Positions 7,617-15,434 of a stretch of 44,505 nucleotides of DNA are shown one piece after another (position 1 is the stretch's first letter; each line of letters begins with the position of its first letter). Location: contig CAAGGG010000043.1 in NCBI GenBank assembly GCA_900769355.1, positions 1-44,505 on the forward strand. Reading direction: 5' to 3'. The notes below the pieces were generated by a model, which was not told where the DNA came from, made no database searches, and was given only the letters and a program-made list of their open reading frames with translations. Source of the DNA: Candidatus Gastranaerophilales bacterium (GTDB lineage Bacteria > Cyanobacteriota > Vampirovibrionia > Gastranaerophilales > Gastranaerophilaceae). The position numbers and the translations under genes were made by a program.

Positions 7617-8582
7617 ATGGAATTAAAAATTAAATGTGTTAATACAACAACAAGTTCTGACGGTTCACAATACGGTAAATTCGTAATCGAACCGCTAGAA
7701 AAAGGTTTTGGTACAACAATCGGTAATTCTTTGAGAAGAGTTCTTTTGTCAAGTCTTGAAGGAACAGCAGTTACTTCAACTAGAATTGAAGGAATTACTC
7801 ACGAATACACAGCAATTCCTGGAGTATTGGAAGATGTAATCGATGTTATGCTTAACCTTAAAGGATTGGTTGTAAAAACTGATTCCAAAGAGCCACAGCA
7901 CTTGAGAATTGATGTAGATCGTCCGGGTGCAGTACTTGCAAGCGACATTCAACTTCCTGCAGGTGTAAAAGTTGTAAACCCAGATTGGTTAATTTGTACA
8001 GTTGCAGACGGCGGCAGCTTCCATGCTGACGTTATCGTTGAAACAGGAAAAGGCTACGTTGCTCACGACGTACCTAGAGATTCTAAGGGAGTATCAATCG
8101 ACGTACTTCCAATTGACGCTACATTCATGCCTATCAAACGTGTGAGCTACAATGTAGAAAACACTCGTGTTGGTGATTCTATCGATTTCGATAAATTGAC
8201 TCTTGAAATTTGGTCTAACGGCTCTATCGATGTAACAAATGCATTGAGCCAAGCTGCTAACCTATTGATTGAACACTTTATGCAAATCGCAGCAATCACA
8301 GGTCAACCGGTTGTAGCACCGGCAATGGCTATTGAAGAAGAAAAAGAAGAAGATTCTGAAACTCCTTCAATGACTATTGAAGAATTGGAACTTTCTGTAA
8401 GAGCATACAACTGCTTGAAACGTGCAAGTATCAATTCAATGGCTGAATTGTTGAAAAAATCAGAACACGATTTATTAAACATCAAAAACTTCGGTAAGAA
8501 ATCTTCTGACGAAGTTATCGAAAGACTTCACCACTTCGGCTTAGACCTTGCTCCAAACCCGGAAGTTGAGGAAGAAGTTTAA
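7617..8582 (+). CDS. rpoA: DNA-directed RNA polymerase subunit alpha
   Basis: The dimerising scaffold of RNA polymerase. Its 321 residues comprise an N-terminal assembly domain (about 1-232; FVIEPLEKGFGTTIGNSLRR near 22 is diagnostic), an acidic linker (EEEKEEDSE, about 241-249) and a C-terminal domain with SVRAYNCLKRASINSMAEL and NFGKKSSDEVIERL for UP-element and activator contacts. TAGGAGAT precedes the ATG. The 122-bp spacer before it contains a 6-bp hairpin at 7556-7572. Confidence 0.98.
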   Translation: MELKIKCVNTTTSSDGSQYGKFVIEPLEKGFGTTIGNSLRRVLLSSLEGTAVTSTRIEGITHEYTAIPGVLEDVIDVMLNLKGLVVKTDSKEPQHLRIDVDRPGAVLASDIQLPAGVKVVNPDWLICTVADGGSFHADVIVETGKGYVAHDVPRDSKGVSIDVLPIDATFMPIKRVSYNVENTRVGDSIDFDKLTLEIWSNGSIDVTNALSQAANLLIEHFMQIAAITGQPVVAPAMAIEEEKEEDSETPSMTIEELELSVRAYNCLKRASINSMAELLKKSEHDLLNIKNFGKKSSDEVIERLHHFGLDLAPNPEVEEEV

Positions 8583-8640
8583 GAAGTCGTTAGGACGATA
8601 CGAACTTAACGTCGAATGTCTTAAAGACTTAACATCTTAA
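8583..8640 (+). repeat. 'TTAACGTC' word repeat in the rpoA-rplQ spacer
   Basis: The spacer carries, as its reverse complement, the words CGTTAAGTTCGTATCGTCC and ACGACTTC. These match intergenic copies near 20935-20976 and 35925-35963 built from CTTAACG, GACTTAACGTCC and TATCGTCTT. The presence inside an essential operon is notable; no ORF is interrupted. Confidence 0.45.
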
Positions 8641-8679
8641 TAAAAAACAATATAAGAAAAAATATAAAGGAAAACTAAA

Positions 8680-9108
8680 ATGAGACACCAAACTAAAAAA
8701 AATACGCTAGGAAAGGCAAAGGATCAAAGAGATGCTTTGTTGCGTTCATTGGCGACTGAACTTTTTGTACATGGTGAAATCAAAACAACTATGGCTAGAG
8801 CAAAAGCTTTGCAACCATACGCTGAAGAAATTATCACACTTGCAAAAAGAGGCGATCTTCACGCTCGTCGTCAAGCTGCTAAATTCATTTTTGACAAAGA
8901 AACTGGCAAATTCATGGATTTAGTTTCAGGCGAAGTTTTTGATGCTCCTCAAGCAGACAAAAAACTTGCTGACGAAACAGTTTTGAGAAAACTTTTCGTA
9001 ATCATTGGTAAAAAATATTCTGACCGCAAAGGTGGTTACACAAGAATATTCAGATTACCTCCAAGACGCGGTGACGCTTCTGAAATGGCTTTAATCCAAT
9101 TGGTGTAA
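8680..9108 (+). CDS. rplQ: 50S ribosomal protein L17
   Basis: A 142-residue large-subunit protein near the exit tunnel. It has family motifs in the N-terminal half (RDALLRSLATELFVHGEI, TTMARAKALQPYAEEIITLAKRG) and a C-terminal GGYTRIFRLPPRRGDASEMALIQLV. It is slightly longer than the roughly 120-residue norm because of a central insertion (about 78-100). AAAGGAAAA precedes the ATG. Only 4 nt separate it from truA. Confidence 0.97.
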   Translation: MRHQTKKNTLGKAKDQRDALLRSLATELFVHGEIKTTMARAKALQPYAEEIITLAKRGDLHARRQAAKFIFDKETGKFMDLVSGEVFDAPQADKKLADETVLRKLFVIIGKKYSDRKGGYTRIFRLPPRRGDASEMALIQLV

Positions 9109-9112
9109 GCTA

Positions 9113-9883
9113 ATGCGTTATGCGCTTCAAGTTCAGTATATAGGAAAGAATTACGCCGGAAGTCAGATTCAATTTGAGAATGGTGTGGAAATTCAAACTC
9201 CAACTATACAAGGAGAACTTGAAAAAGCAATCAGTACATTGATATTCGGTGATACCGAAAATAAAGACCGACAAGTTAAAACAATCTTTTCCGGAAGAAC
9301 TGACAAAGGTGTAAATTCCAAAGGGCAAGTCGTTCATTTTGACTCAGACAAATCTATTGTTGCTTCAAAGTTTGTTTATCAGTTGAATGAAATATTGCCA
9401 AAAGATATCTCTGTTAGTAATTTTGAAAAAGTTGATGATAATTTTCACGCACAAAAATCTGCCAAACGTCGATTTTACAGATTTGTATTTATTAATCGAA
9501 AATGTAAAAATGCGTTTGACGGAGATTTGATGCGGGTTAAATATCCGATTAACCTTGAAAAAATGCAAAAGGCTCTTGATTTTATCAAGGGCGAACATGA
9601 TTTTTCAAGTTTCAAAAGCTCTGGAACGCTAAACCCAAGCAAGATTTGTTTTATTGAAAAAGCCACTTGTCAAAGAGATGGCGATAAAGTGATTATTGAT
9701 ATTGTAGGAAACAGATTTCTTTATAATATGGTAAGAACGATTGTCGGCACCCTTTTAGAAATAGAAGGGCATAATCTTCCGGCAGAACACATGAAACAGG
9801 TGCTAGACGCTTGTGACAGACGAAAAGCCGGACAAACAGTCAGTCCGAATGGATTGACACTAATGAAAGTAGAATACAATTAA
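9113..9883 (+). CDS. truA: tRNA pseudouridine(38-40) synthase
   Basis: Isomerises uridines 38-40 in the anticodon arm. The 256 residues include the catalytic motif SGRTDKGV with the nucleophilic aspartate at D64, GQVVHFD, FHAQKSAKRRFYRF, and a C-terminal FLYNMVRTIVGTL block. Lys replaces the more usual Ala after the catalytic Asp (GRTDKGV), a variant seen in some TruA proteins. The gene begins 4 nt after rplQ and is probably translationally coupled to it. Confidence 0.95.
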   Translation: MRYALQVQYIGKNYAGSQIQFENGVEIQTPTIQGELEKAISTLIFGDTENKDRQVKTIFSGRTDKGVNSKGQVVHFDSDKSIVASKFVYQLNEILPKDISVSNFEKVDDNFHAQKSAKRRFYRFVFINRKCKNAFDGDLMRVKYPINLEKMQKALDFIKGEHDFSSFKSSGTLNPSKICFIEKATCQRDGDKVIIDIVGNRFLYNMVRTIVGTLLEIEGHNLPAEHMKQVLDACDRRKAGQTVSPNGLTLMKVEYN

Positions 9884-9916
9884 CCTTAATAAGGTAAAAA
9901 TAAACGGAGATAAAGC

Positions 9917-10354
9917 ATGAAAACATATTCAGCAAAACCTCTAGAAGTTGAAAGAAAATGGTATTTAATCGATGCTGAAGGAGAAATTCTTGGCAGATTG
10001 GCTACCAGAGTAGCAAATATTTTAAGAGGGAAAAATAAACCTGAATACACTCCAAACGTTGATACTGGCGATTTTGTAATCGTAATCAATGCTGAAAAAG
10101 TAGTTGTTTCAGGTAAAAAAGAAACTGATAAAATTTATTACCACCACACTGGTTTCCCAGGCGGATTGAAATCAGCTAGTGTAAAAGAATTGCGTGAAAA
10201 AGACGCTAGACTTTTAATCGAAAAAGCTGTAAAAGGTATGCTTCAACACAACACATTGGGCGATACTCAATTCACTAAGTTGAAAGTATATAACGGACCT
10301 GAACACCCACACGCAGCTCAAAAACCTATCGTGTTGGAAAAGGAGGCTAAATAA
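9917..10354 (+). CDS. rplM: 50S ribosomal protein L13
   Basis: An early-assembly large-subunit protein, 145 residues. Characteristic blocks are KWYLIDAEGEILGRLA, ILRGKNKPEYTPNVDTGDFVIVINA and KVYNGPEHPHAAQKP. The stop codon overlaps the rpsI start by one base (TAATG), so the pair is coupled. A GGAG sequence lies just before the ATG. Confidence 0.97.
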   Translation: MKTYSAKPLEVERKWYLIDAEGEILGRLATRVANILRGKNKPEYTPNVDTGDFVIVINAEKVVVSGKKETDKIYYHHTGFPGGLKSASVKELREKDARLLIEKAVKGMLQHNTLGDTQFTKLKVYNGPEHPHAAQKPIVLEKEAK

Positions 10355-10749
10355 TGGCAGATAAAGAAATTATGGCAACAGGCCGCAGAAAAACCTCTAT
10401 TGCAGTTGTAAAACTTGTAAAAGGTAAAGGCAGAATTTTCGTAAACGGAAAAACTTTGAAAAACTATATCGGCAACAGACCTGCAATCGAAATGTTGGTT
10501 TACAGACCATTAGTTTTGACAGATAACCAAGAAAAATACGATGTAAAAGTAAAAGCAGTAGGCGGCGGAATCGTTGCTCAATGCGGAGCTATCAGACACG
10601 GTATTTCAAGAGCTTTGGTTAAAGCAAACGAAGAATACAAAAACGTATTGCGTTTGGAAGGCTTGCTAACTCGTGACCCACGTGTTAAAGAACGTAAAAA
10701 ATACGGTCGCAAACGTGCAAGAAAACGTTTCCAATTCTCAAAACGTTAA
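10354..10749 (+). CDS. rpsI: 30S ribosomal protein S9
   Basis: A 131-residue protein whose C-terminal tail reaches the P-site tRNA. It shows ATGRRKTSIAVVKL, GGGIVAQCGAIRHGISRAL, and the invariant basic tail ending QFSKR. AAGGAGG lies inside the end of rplM. It is the last gene of the operon; a strong terminator follows at 10778-10819. Confidence 0.97.
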   Translation: MADKEIMATGRRKTSIAVVKLVKGKGRIFVNGKTLKNYIGNRPAIEMLVYRPLVLTDNQEKYDVKVKAVGGGIVAQCGAIRHGISRALVKANEEYKNVLRLEGLLTRDPRVKERKKYGRKRARKRFQFSKR

Positions 10750-10777
10750 TCGATATCGCTTTTCAAGCGAATACAAG

Positions 10778-10819
10778 ATACAAAAAAAGAACGGCAGCAA
10801 TGTCGTTCTTTTTTTGTAT
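10778..10819 (+). terminator. intrinsic terminator after rpsI
   Basis: A perfect 16-bp stem with arms ATACAAAAAAAGAACG (10778-10793) and CGTTCTTTTTTTGTAT (10804-10819), loop of 10 nt, with seven T in the descending arm. It ends the infA-rpsI operon and could act on both strands. Confidence 0.85.
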
Positions 10820-11230
10820 TGTTCACTATCTTGTAATTGTCACTCCAAACTACGATCCAGAATCTATTTTATCTACATTCAAATGTTGAATCAAGTATAC
10901 ACAACATACCTTTGTAAACCTTTCCCTCGCACCAGCGGGGAGAGCGAATTTGCGGACGGACGGAGTGCAACGAGTTCGGATAGCGAGCAGATGGAGCAAA
11001 CTGCAACCGCGTTGCTTTTGCGGAACTCTGGGAGCGTGGAGCAAATTCAAGACAGGGTAGAATTCCTTAATGAACGACAGTGAATTTAGAAATTCGGGTG
11101 AGGGGTTCGATTGGATAGATGAAACCGCCTCGCCTAGGGAGAGGTCACAGTCGTTCGCGAACGTATGCCTGACTTACTATTCTTACGAGTTTATTTTATC
11201 ATTTTTTCACAATTTTTCAAGAGTTGCCCC
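10820..11230. other. non-coding region with a mobile-looking repeat
   Basis: 411 bp with no credible gene. Short frames crossing it overlap the repeat and show no family sequence. It contains the 72-bp repeat at 10924-10995, small hairpins just after it (GCAAC...GTTGC near 11001-11013), and a GC-richer stretch to about 11170 whose end, CTCGCCTAGGGAGAGG, mirrors the CCCTCGC...GGGGAGAG start. The whole 10924-11150 block could be one MITE-like element. The composition is distinctly more GC-rich than the flanking genes. Confidence 0.5.
10924..10995 (+). repeat. 72-bp interspersed repeat, copy 1 (matches right contig edge)
   Basis: This block aligns without gaps to 44434-44505 with 4 mismatches by eye. 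The shared core includes GAGAGCGAATTTGCGGACGG and ATAGCGAGCAGATGGA. A partial relative (CCCTCGCACCAGCGG) begins at 35576. The other copy is cut by the window end, so the element is probably longer. Confidence 0.85.
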
Positions 11231-12460
11231 TTACACATCTTTTTTCACAAATCCGGTCTGAATAATGTCTCGCCCGAAACGAGCTTCTAATCTGTCAAAA
11301 CATTGAGATAACTTTGCCTTTTTCTCATCAACTGATGTGTCTGCAAACAACGACATTTGCGCCTCATTATTTTGAACAAAATTCTCTAAAACCACGCCGG
11401 TACTGCGATACAGAATATTGGGATTATACAATTTATCCAAAAGTTTGAACACAATATCCGAAATTTCCAGCTCAAAATCAGTTGCACAAGTCAAAACTTT
11501 CTTTTCGCAAAAAACTCTGAAATCCTTCGTTCTCAAAAAAATACTAACAGATTTACATTTCGCATTAATTTTTCTCAACTTTACGCAAGCCCTGTGGATA
11601 TGATAGTTTAGGGAGTTTTTCAAATATGTTTTGTCCGATGAAAATTTTGCAAGTGCACTTGTTTTTTGGATAGATTTTGGGAGTTTTTCTTCATTAGAAA
11701 CCGGCGAAACCATCTCGCCCATAAGTTCATGCTTCATCTCAAGCCCACGAATTCCTATCTGCTTGTCGAGCCACAAGTCGTCTTGACAAATCAGCTCATA
11801 AGCCGTCAAAATCCCGTTTTTTCGTAACAATAACGAAAGATTTTTTCCAATTCCCCAAATCTCATCTATGCTTGTTTTTTGCAACAAGGGAATAATCTCC
11901 CTGTTTTCAACAAAAAACACACCTTCGCCCATTGTTTTAGCCTTGTCGGACGCTAATTTTGCAAGAGATTTTGACGAACTCACCCCGATAGAAACAGGTA
12001 TATCTACTTGTTTAAGCACCTCTTCCCTTATCATTTGTGCGATTTCAAAGTAATTCTTTTTATACATTCGCTCCATGCCGGTCAACTCAACAAAAGCCTC
12101 ATCAATTGAATAAACCTCGACATTAGGACTAAATGTGTGCAAAACTTCCATTACCTTTTTCGAGATTTCACAATACAAGTCGTGGTTTGCGTTGATATAC
12201 GTCGCTTTTTTCATTTGTCCTTCAATTTGAAAATACGGCATACCCATACGGATACCAAGTTTTTTGGCCTCTTTGGAACGAGAAATTACACATTGCCCAC
12301 GTCCGGACATCACGCAAACCGGTTTCCCTTTCAGTTCCGGGTTTACAGACTGTTCGCAAGATACAAAAAACGAGTCACAATCAACTAATGCTATAACATT
12401 TTTTCGTGCCATAGCAATATTATCGATTTCTTTTGATTTTTCGTCAAAATTTTTATCCAT
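11231..12460 (-). CDS. Y-family DNA polymerase (UmuC/DinB type)
   Basis: A low-fidelity translesion polymerase. The N-terminal catalytic region has ALVDCDSFFVSCEQ (D27), SRSKEAKKLGIRMGMPYFQ (closer to UmuC than to DinB) and VYSIDEAFVEL (D120, E121). A helix-hairpin-helix-like IDEIWGIGKNLSLLLRKNGI and a little-finger region follow. The C-terminal AQMSLF is a beta-clamp-binding motif. The 409-residue length is typical. Its ATG is 2 nt after the rqcH stop and has no clear SD, so it is probably coupled to rqcH; M17 (12412) is an alternative start. No umuD or LexA box was recognised nearby, so SOS control is not shown. Confidence 0.9.
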   Translation of the reverse strand: MDKNFDEKSKEIDNIAMARKNVIALVDCDSFFVSCEQSVNPELKGKPVCVMSGRGQCVISRSKEAKKLGIRMGMPYFQIEGQMKKATYINANHDLYCEISKKVMEVLHTFSPNVEVYSIDEAFVELTGMERMYKKNYFEIAQMIREEVLKQVDIPVSIGVSSSKSLAKLASDKAKTMGEGVFFVENREIIPLLQKTSIDEIWGIGKNLSLLLRKNGILTAYELICQDDLWLDKQIGIRGLEMKHELMGEMVSPVSNEEKLPKSIQKTSALAKFSSDKTYLKNSLNYHIHRACVKLRKINAKCKSVSIFLRTKDFRVFCEKKVLTCATDFELEISDIVFKLLDKLYNPNILYRSTGVVLENFVQNNEAQMSLFADTSVDEKKAKLSQCFDRLEARFGRDIIQTGFVKKDV

Positions 12461-12462
12461 AA

Positions 12463-13875
12463 CTAATCTACTATAATTTCTTTTTCGTTTTTGTAAGTTA
12501 CATAGCCCAAATTAGCTGCCGGTGGCTTTTTCAAGAATTTACTTTTTGTATAAATCACTCCGACTTTTGAAGATAGTGAACCTTTGGAATATTTTTTCGC
12601 AAGTTTTGCACACTCAAAAATCAACTTGTCAGACGGGTTTTCACATCTCAAGAGAATATGAGAGCCTGCGCAATCTCTCGTGTGAAACCAAAAGTCTTCG
12701 TCTTTCGAAAGCTTTGACACAATATAATCATTTTGCCTGTTATTCCGCCCGACAAAAACCTTACAACCATCAATTTCAAGCTCCATAAGCGAATTTTTCT
12801 CAACTTTTTTAGGTTTTTCTTTTGGCGAAACTTCAACCTTAATTTCTTCCAAATCAGAAATCGAATCGGCAATATCAATCGAATACAAAATTTGCTCAGA
12901 ATAATTTATATTCTGTTCAAGTTCCGAAATAAGTTCAGAAAGCTTTATTGATGCAGTTTTTGCCTTGTTATAAAGCTTATAAAACCTGTTGGCATTATCT
13001 TTCAAGGTTTTTGTTGAATCCAATTCTATTTTAATCTGCTTATTATTTTCATAATCAAAAACTTCCGCAACCTTTGAATAATCAGACAGTGCGTACAAAT
13101 TCGCCATAATCAAATCGCCATAAAGTCTGTATTTATTCATTTTTTCATCAGTTGTCAACTGTTTTGACATTTTTGCAAGCGAATTTTTGTCCTTTTTCAA
13201 TTTTGTATTAACAATTTGCCGTAAATTCTCTTTCAATTTTGCAAACTTATCCTGATAAACACACTCGGCATAGTAATCATCAATCGCCTTATTTATACTT
13301 TCACAATCAGAATTTGCAAGAGAATTTTTTGAGGCATACCAATCTGTCGGGCGTCCTGACGGGTATACGTAGGGCAAACCGCCTGCCATCTCACGCTCAC
13401 GACTTTTTTCTGCTCCGACATTATGTGCACAGCCCAAAATCATATTGGTGTCATAGTTATAAAGAATTACGTTAGAATATTTTCCCATAAGCTCAATCGC
13501 AAGACAAAGATAAATTTTTTCAGAAAGTTCATTATATGTTTCAATATAAAACTCCAAAATTCTCTCATATTGAGGTTGGTTTACTCGTGCTATCACAGAG
13601 TTTTCAAGATATTTACGAAGTAGCATACAAAACATCGGCGGTTTTTGGGGAATTTCTATTAGTCGCTTTGCCTCATTTGCTTTGTCCATAAAACAAACGT
13701 GATAGTACTGCGGATTTATATTTATATATAATTTTCGGGTTTCGCCTTTTGAACGGATTGAAAACACAAAATCACGACGTGTCGGTTGCTGAATTTTTTG
13801 AATTCGTGCATTCGTCAAAAATTCCGAGTTTTCGTCAACCCATTTTTTCAAACTTAAAGAATCAAAATTTATCAT
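12463..13875 (-). CDS. rqcH: NFACT-family protein, RqcH-like (ribosome-associated quality control)
   Basis: NFACT (Rqc2/NEMF/FbpA) family. In bacteria RqcH binds split 50S-peptidyl-tRNA complexes and recruits tRNA-Ala to add C-terminal alanine tails to stalled chains. Visible parts: NFACT-N (about 1-190, with PPMFCMLLRKYLENSVIARV), a coiled-coil middle (about 200-340) and a C-terminal NFACT-R block, VGRNNRQNDYIVSKLSKDEDFWFHTRDCAGSHILL in two adjoining motifs. Where many members have a DR dipeptide this one has ER (YERILEF), a conservative change. At 470 residues it is shorter than the roughly 570 of Firmicute RqcH, mostly in the middle. A -10-like TAAAAT ends 6 nt before the ATG and no SD is present, suggesting a leaderless message. 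Confidence 0.85.
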   Translation of the reverse strand: MINFDSLSLKKWVDENSEFLTNARIQKIQQPTRRDFVFSIRSKGETRKLYININPQYYHVCFMDKANEAKRLIEIPQKPPMFCMLLRKYLENSVIARVNQPQYERILEFYIETYNELSEKIYLCLAIELMGKYSNVILYNYDTNMILGCAHNVGAEKSREREMAGGLPYVYPSGRPTDWYASKNSLANSDCESINKAIDDYYAECVYQDKFAKLKENLRQIVNTKLKKDKNSLAKMSKQLTTDEKMNKYRLYGDLIMANLYALSDYSKVAEVFDYENNKQIKIELDSTKTLKDNANRFYKLYNKAKTASIKLSELISELEQNINYSEQILYSIDIADSISDLEEIKVEVSPKEKPKKVEKNSLMELEIDGCKVFVGRNNRQNDYIVSKLSKDEDFWFHTRDCAGSHILLRCENPSDKLIFECAKLAKKYSKGSLSSKVGVIYTKSKFLKKPPAANLGYVTYKNEKEIIVD

Positions 13876-13881
13876 AATCTG

Positions 13882-13887
13882 ATTTTA
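13882..13887 (-). promoter_or_regulatory. -10 element placed for leaderless rqcH transcript
   Basis: On the minus strand TAAAAT is followed by exactly 6 nt (CAGATT) and then the rqcH ATG. No SD lies in between. No good -35 is visible at 17 nt; TG directly precedes the hexamer. Compare ilvD and prfA. Confidence 0.4.
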
Positions 13888-13931
13888 CAACAAAGTTAAG
13901 CAAATTGTATATAGGGTATCGTCCGAAACAG

Positions 13932-13968
13932 ACTTAGCCGCTTCGCTTCTTTGCTGCCTAGCCGCTTC
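13932..13968 (+). repeat. 'CTTAGCCGCTT' word repeat related to the prepilin leader cassette
   Basis: Contains ACTTAGCCGCTTCGCTTC and TGCCTAGCCGCTTC. The same words encode residues 21-31 of prepilin C (ACTTAGCAGCTTGGCTGCC, TAGCCGCTTAGCTGCC). Here they are intergenic, upstream of rimO, and preceded by CGAAACAGA as in other repeat copies. Confidence 0.5.
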
Positions 13969-14040
13969 AAAACAAATTGTCCAAGCAAGTGATTACAAAA
14001 AATTATATTCATGCTAAAGTTATTTTAAAAGAGGTAAAAT

Positions 14041-15348
14041 ATGAAAATAGCATTATTAAACCACGGTTGTGCAAAAAACCTAGTTGATTCAGAGCTTATG
14101 CTTGGGCTTTTGGCTCAAAAGGGGCACCAAGTCACTCTGGACGAAAACGAGGCTGACATCGTAATCGTGAATACTTGTTCATTTATTCATGATGCAGAAA
14201 AAGAGTCTGTGCAAGCGATTTTACAAATGATTCAAGATGGCAAAAAAGTTGTTGCAACAGGCTGTCTTGCTCAAAAATATAAGGGAGAACTTAAAAAAGC
14301 GATACCTGAAATTTCAGGAATGATAGGGACTTCCGACATAAAAGAGATTGTTGAAGTAATTGATAAAATTGCAGATAACAAAAATTATATCGAACACGTT
14401 TCTGAAAAACCTGAATATATTTATCCTGAAAATATTGAACGACAACAGATTACCGTAGGTTCAAGCTCTTATATAAAAATTGCAGACGGTTGTAATTACC
14501 ATTGCGGATATTGTATTATTCCGCAACTCAGAGGGGAATACCATTCAAGAACTATTGAAAATATTCTTGAAGAAGCAAATTCACTTGTTCAAAAAGGTGT
14601 TACAGAAATCGTTTTGATTGCACAAGATACAACAAGTTATGGAATAGATTTGTATGGCAAACCAGCTCTGCCACAGCTTTTGGAAGAATTAAATAAAATC
14701 GAAGGTTTAGGCTGGATTAGAATTTTGTACGCATATCCGACTCAGGTTACAGACGAACTTATCGACGCGATTGCAAGACTTGACAAAGTCGTAAAATATA
14801 TTGATTTGCCGTTACAACACTATAATCAAGATATTCTAAAAGCTATGAGAAGACCTGTTATGGATTACGATATTTTGGTTAAGAAAATTCGTGACAGAAT
14901 TCCAAATGTCGCTATCAGAACAGCATTTATCGTTGGCTATCCGGGAGAAACTGAGGAACAATTTAACGAACTTTATGAGTTTGTAAAACGTACAAGATTT
15001 GAAAAAATGGGAGTGTTTGAATACTCTCGTGAAAAAAATACGGTTTCTTACTCAATGGAAAATCAAGTTCCGGCAAAAATCAAAAAGCAACGTCACAAAA
15101 AATTGATGACTTTACAAAAGAAGATTTCTCGCGAAGTCAACGAAGGCTACGTTGGCAAGACTCTTCCTTGCATTGTAGAAGGTTTTACAGACGACGGGCT
15201 TGTTTTGATGCGCTCTCAATATGACGCACCGGAAATCGATGGAATGGTTTACGCAAACTCCCACGATGCAATAGTTCCGGGGGATATTGTGAACGTAAAA
15301 ATTAATCGAGCAGATGACTATGATTTGTTCGGAGAAATTGTTGAATAA
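14041..15348 (+). CDS. rimO: ribosomal protein S12 methylthiotransferase
   Basis: A radical-SAM enzyme that adds a methylthio group to the conserved Asp of ribosomal protein S12. Domains: MTTase N-terminal domain with cluster cysteines C10, C46 and C75; radical SAM core with C151, C155 and C158 (GCNYHCGYC); and a C-terminal TRAM domain (about 370-435). The 435-residue length and the HGCAKNLVDSE opening separate RimO from MiaB. AAAGAGGT precedes the ATG. It stands alone before a flippase gene, 86 bp downstream, with a hairpin repeat in the gap. Confidence 0.95.
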   Translation: MKIALLNHGCAKNLVDSELMLGLLAQKGHQVTLDENEADIVIVNTCSFIHDAEKESVQAILQMIQDGKKVVATGCLAQKYKGELKKAIPEISGMIGTSDIKEIVEVIDKIADNKNYIEHVSEKPEYIYPENIERQQITVGSSSYIKIADGCNYHCGYCIIPQLRGEYHSRTIENILEEANSLVQKGVTEIVLIAQDTTSYGIDLYGKPALPQLLEELNKIEGLGWIRILYAYPTQVTDELIDAIARLDKVVKYIDLPLQHYNQDILKAMRRPVMDYDILVKKIRDRIPNVAIRTAFIVGYPGETEEQFNELYEFVKRTRFEKMGVFEYSREKNTVSYSMENQVPAKIKKQRHKKLMTLQKKISREVNEGYVGKTLPCIVEGFTDDGLVLMRSQYDAPEIDGMVYANSHDAIVPGDIVNVKINRADDYDLFGEIVE

Positions 15349-15361
15349 CACTGCAATGTAG

Positions 15362-15381
15362 GTCGGGATTGCTATCCCGAC
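15362..15381. repeat. palindromic repeat GTCGGNATTGCTATNCCGAC, copy 1
   Basis: GTCGGGATTGCTATCCCGAC forms a 7-bp hairpin with a 6-nt loop. A second copy with compensatory changes (C/G for G/C) lies at 20758-20777. Pairing is preserved although the base changed, so structure is conserved. Both are preceded by TAG. Confidence 0.7.
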
Positions 15382-15434
15382 AATGCGCACACAACAAATC
15401 AAGAACAAAAATTTGCAAAAAATAAAGGATAAGC

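Noticed and set aside
10673..11261. Short plus- and minus-strand frames after rpsI
   Set aside because: They overlap rpsI, its terminator and the repeat region, have no family sequence and no credible start signal.
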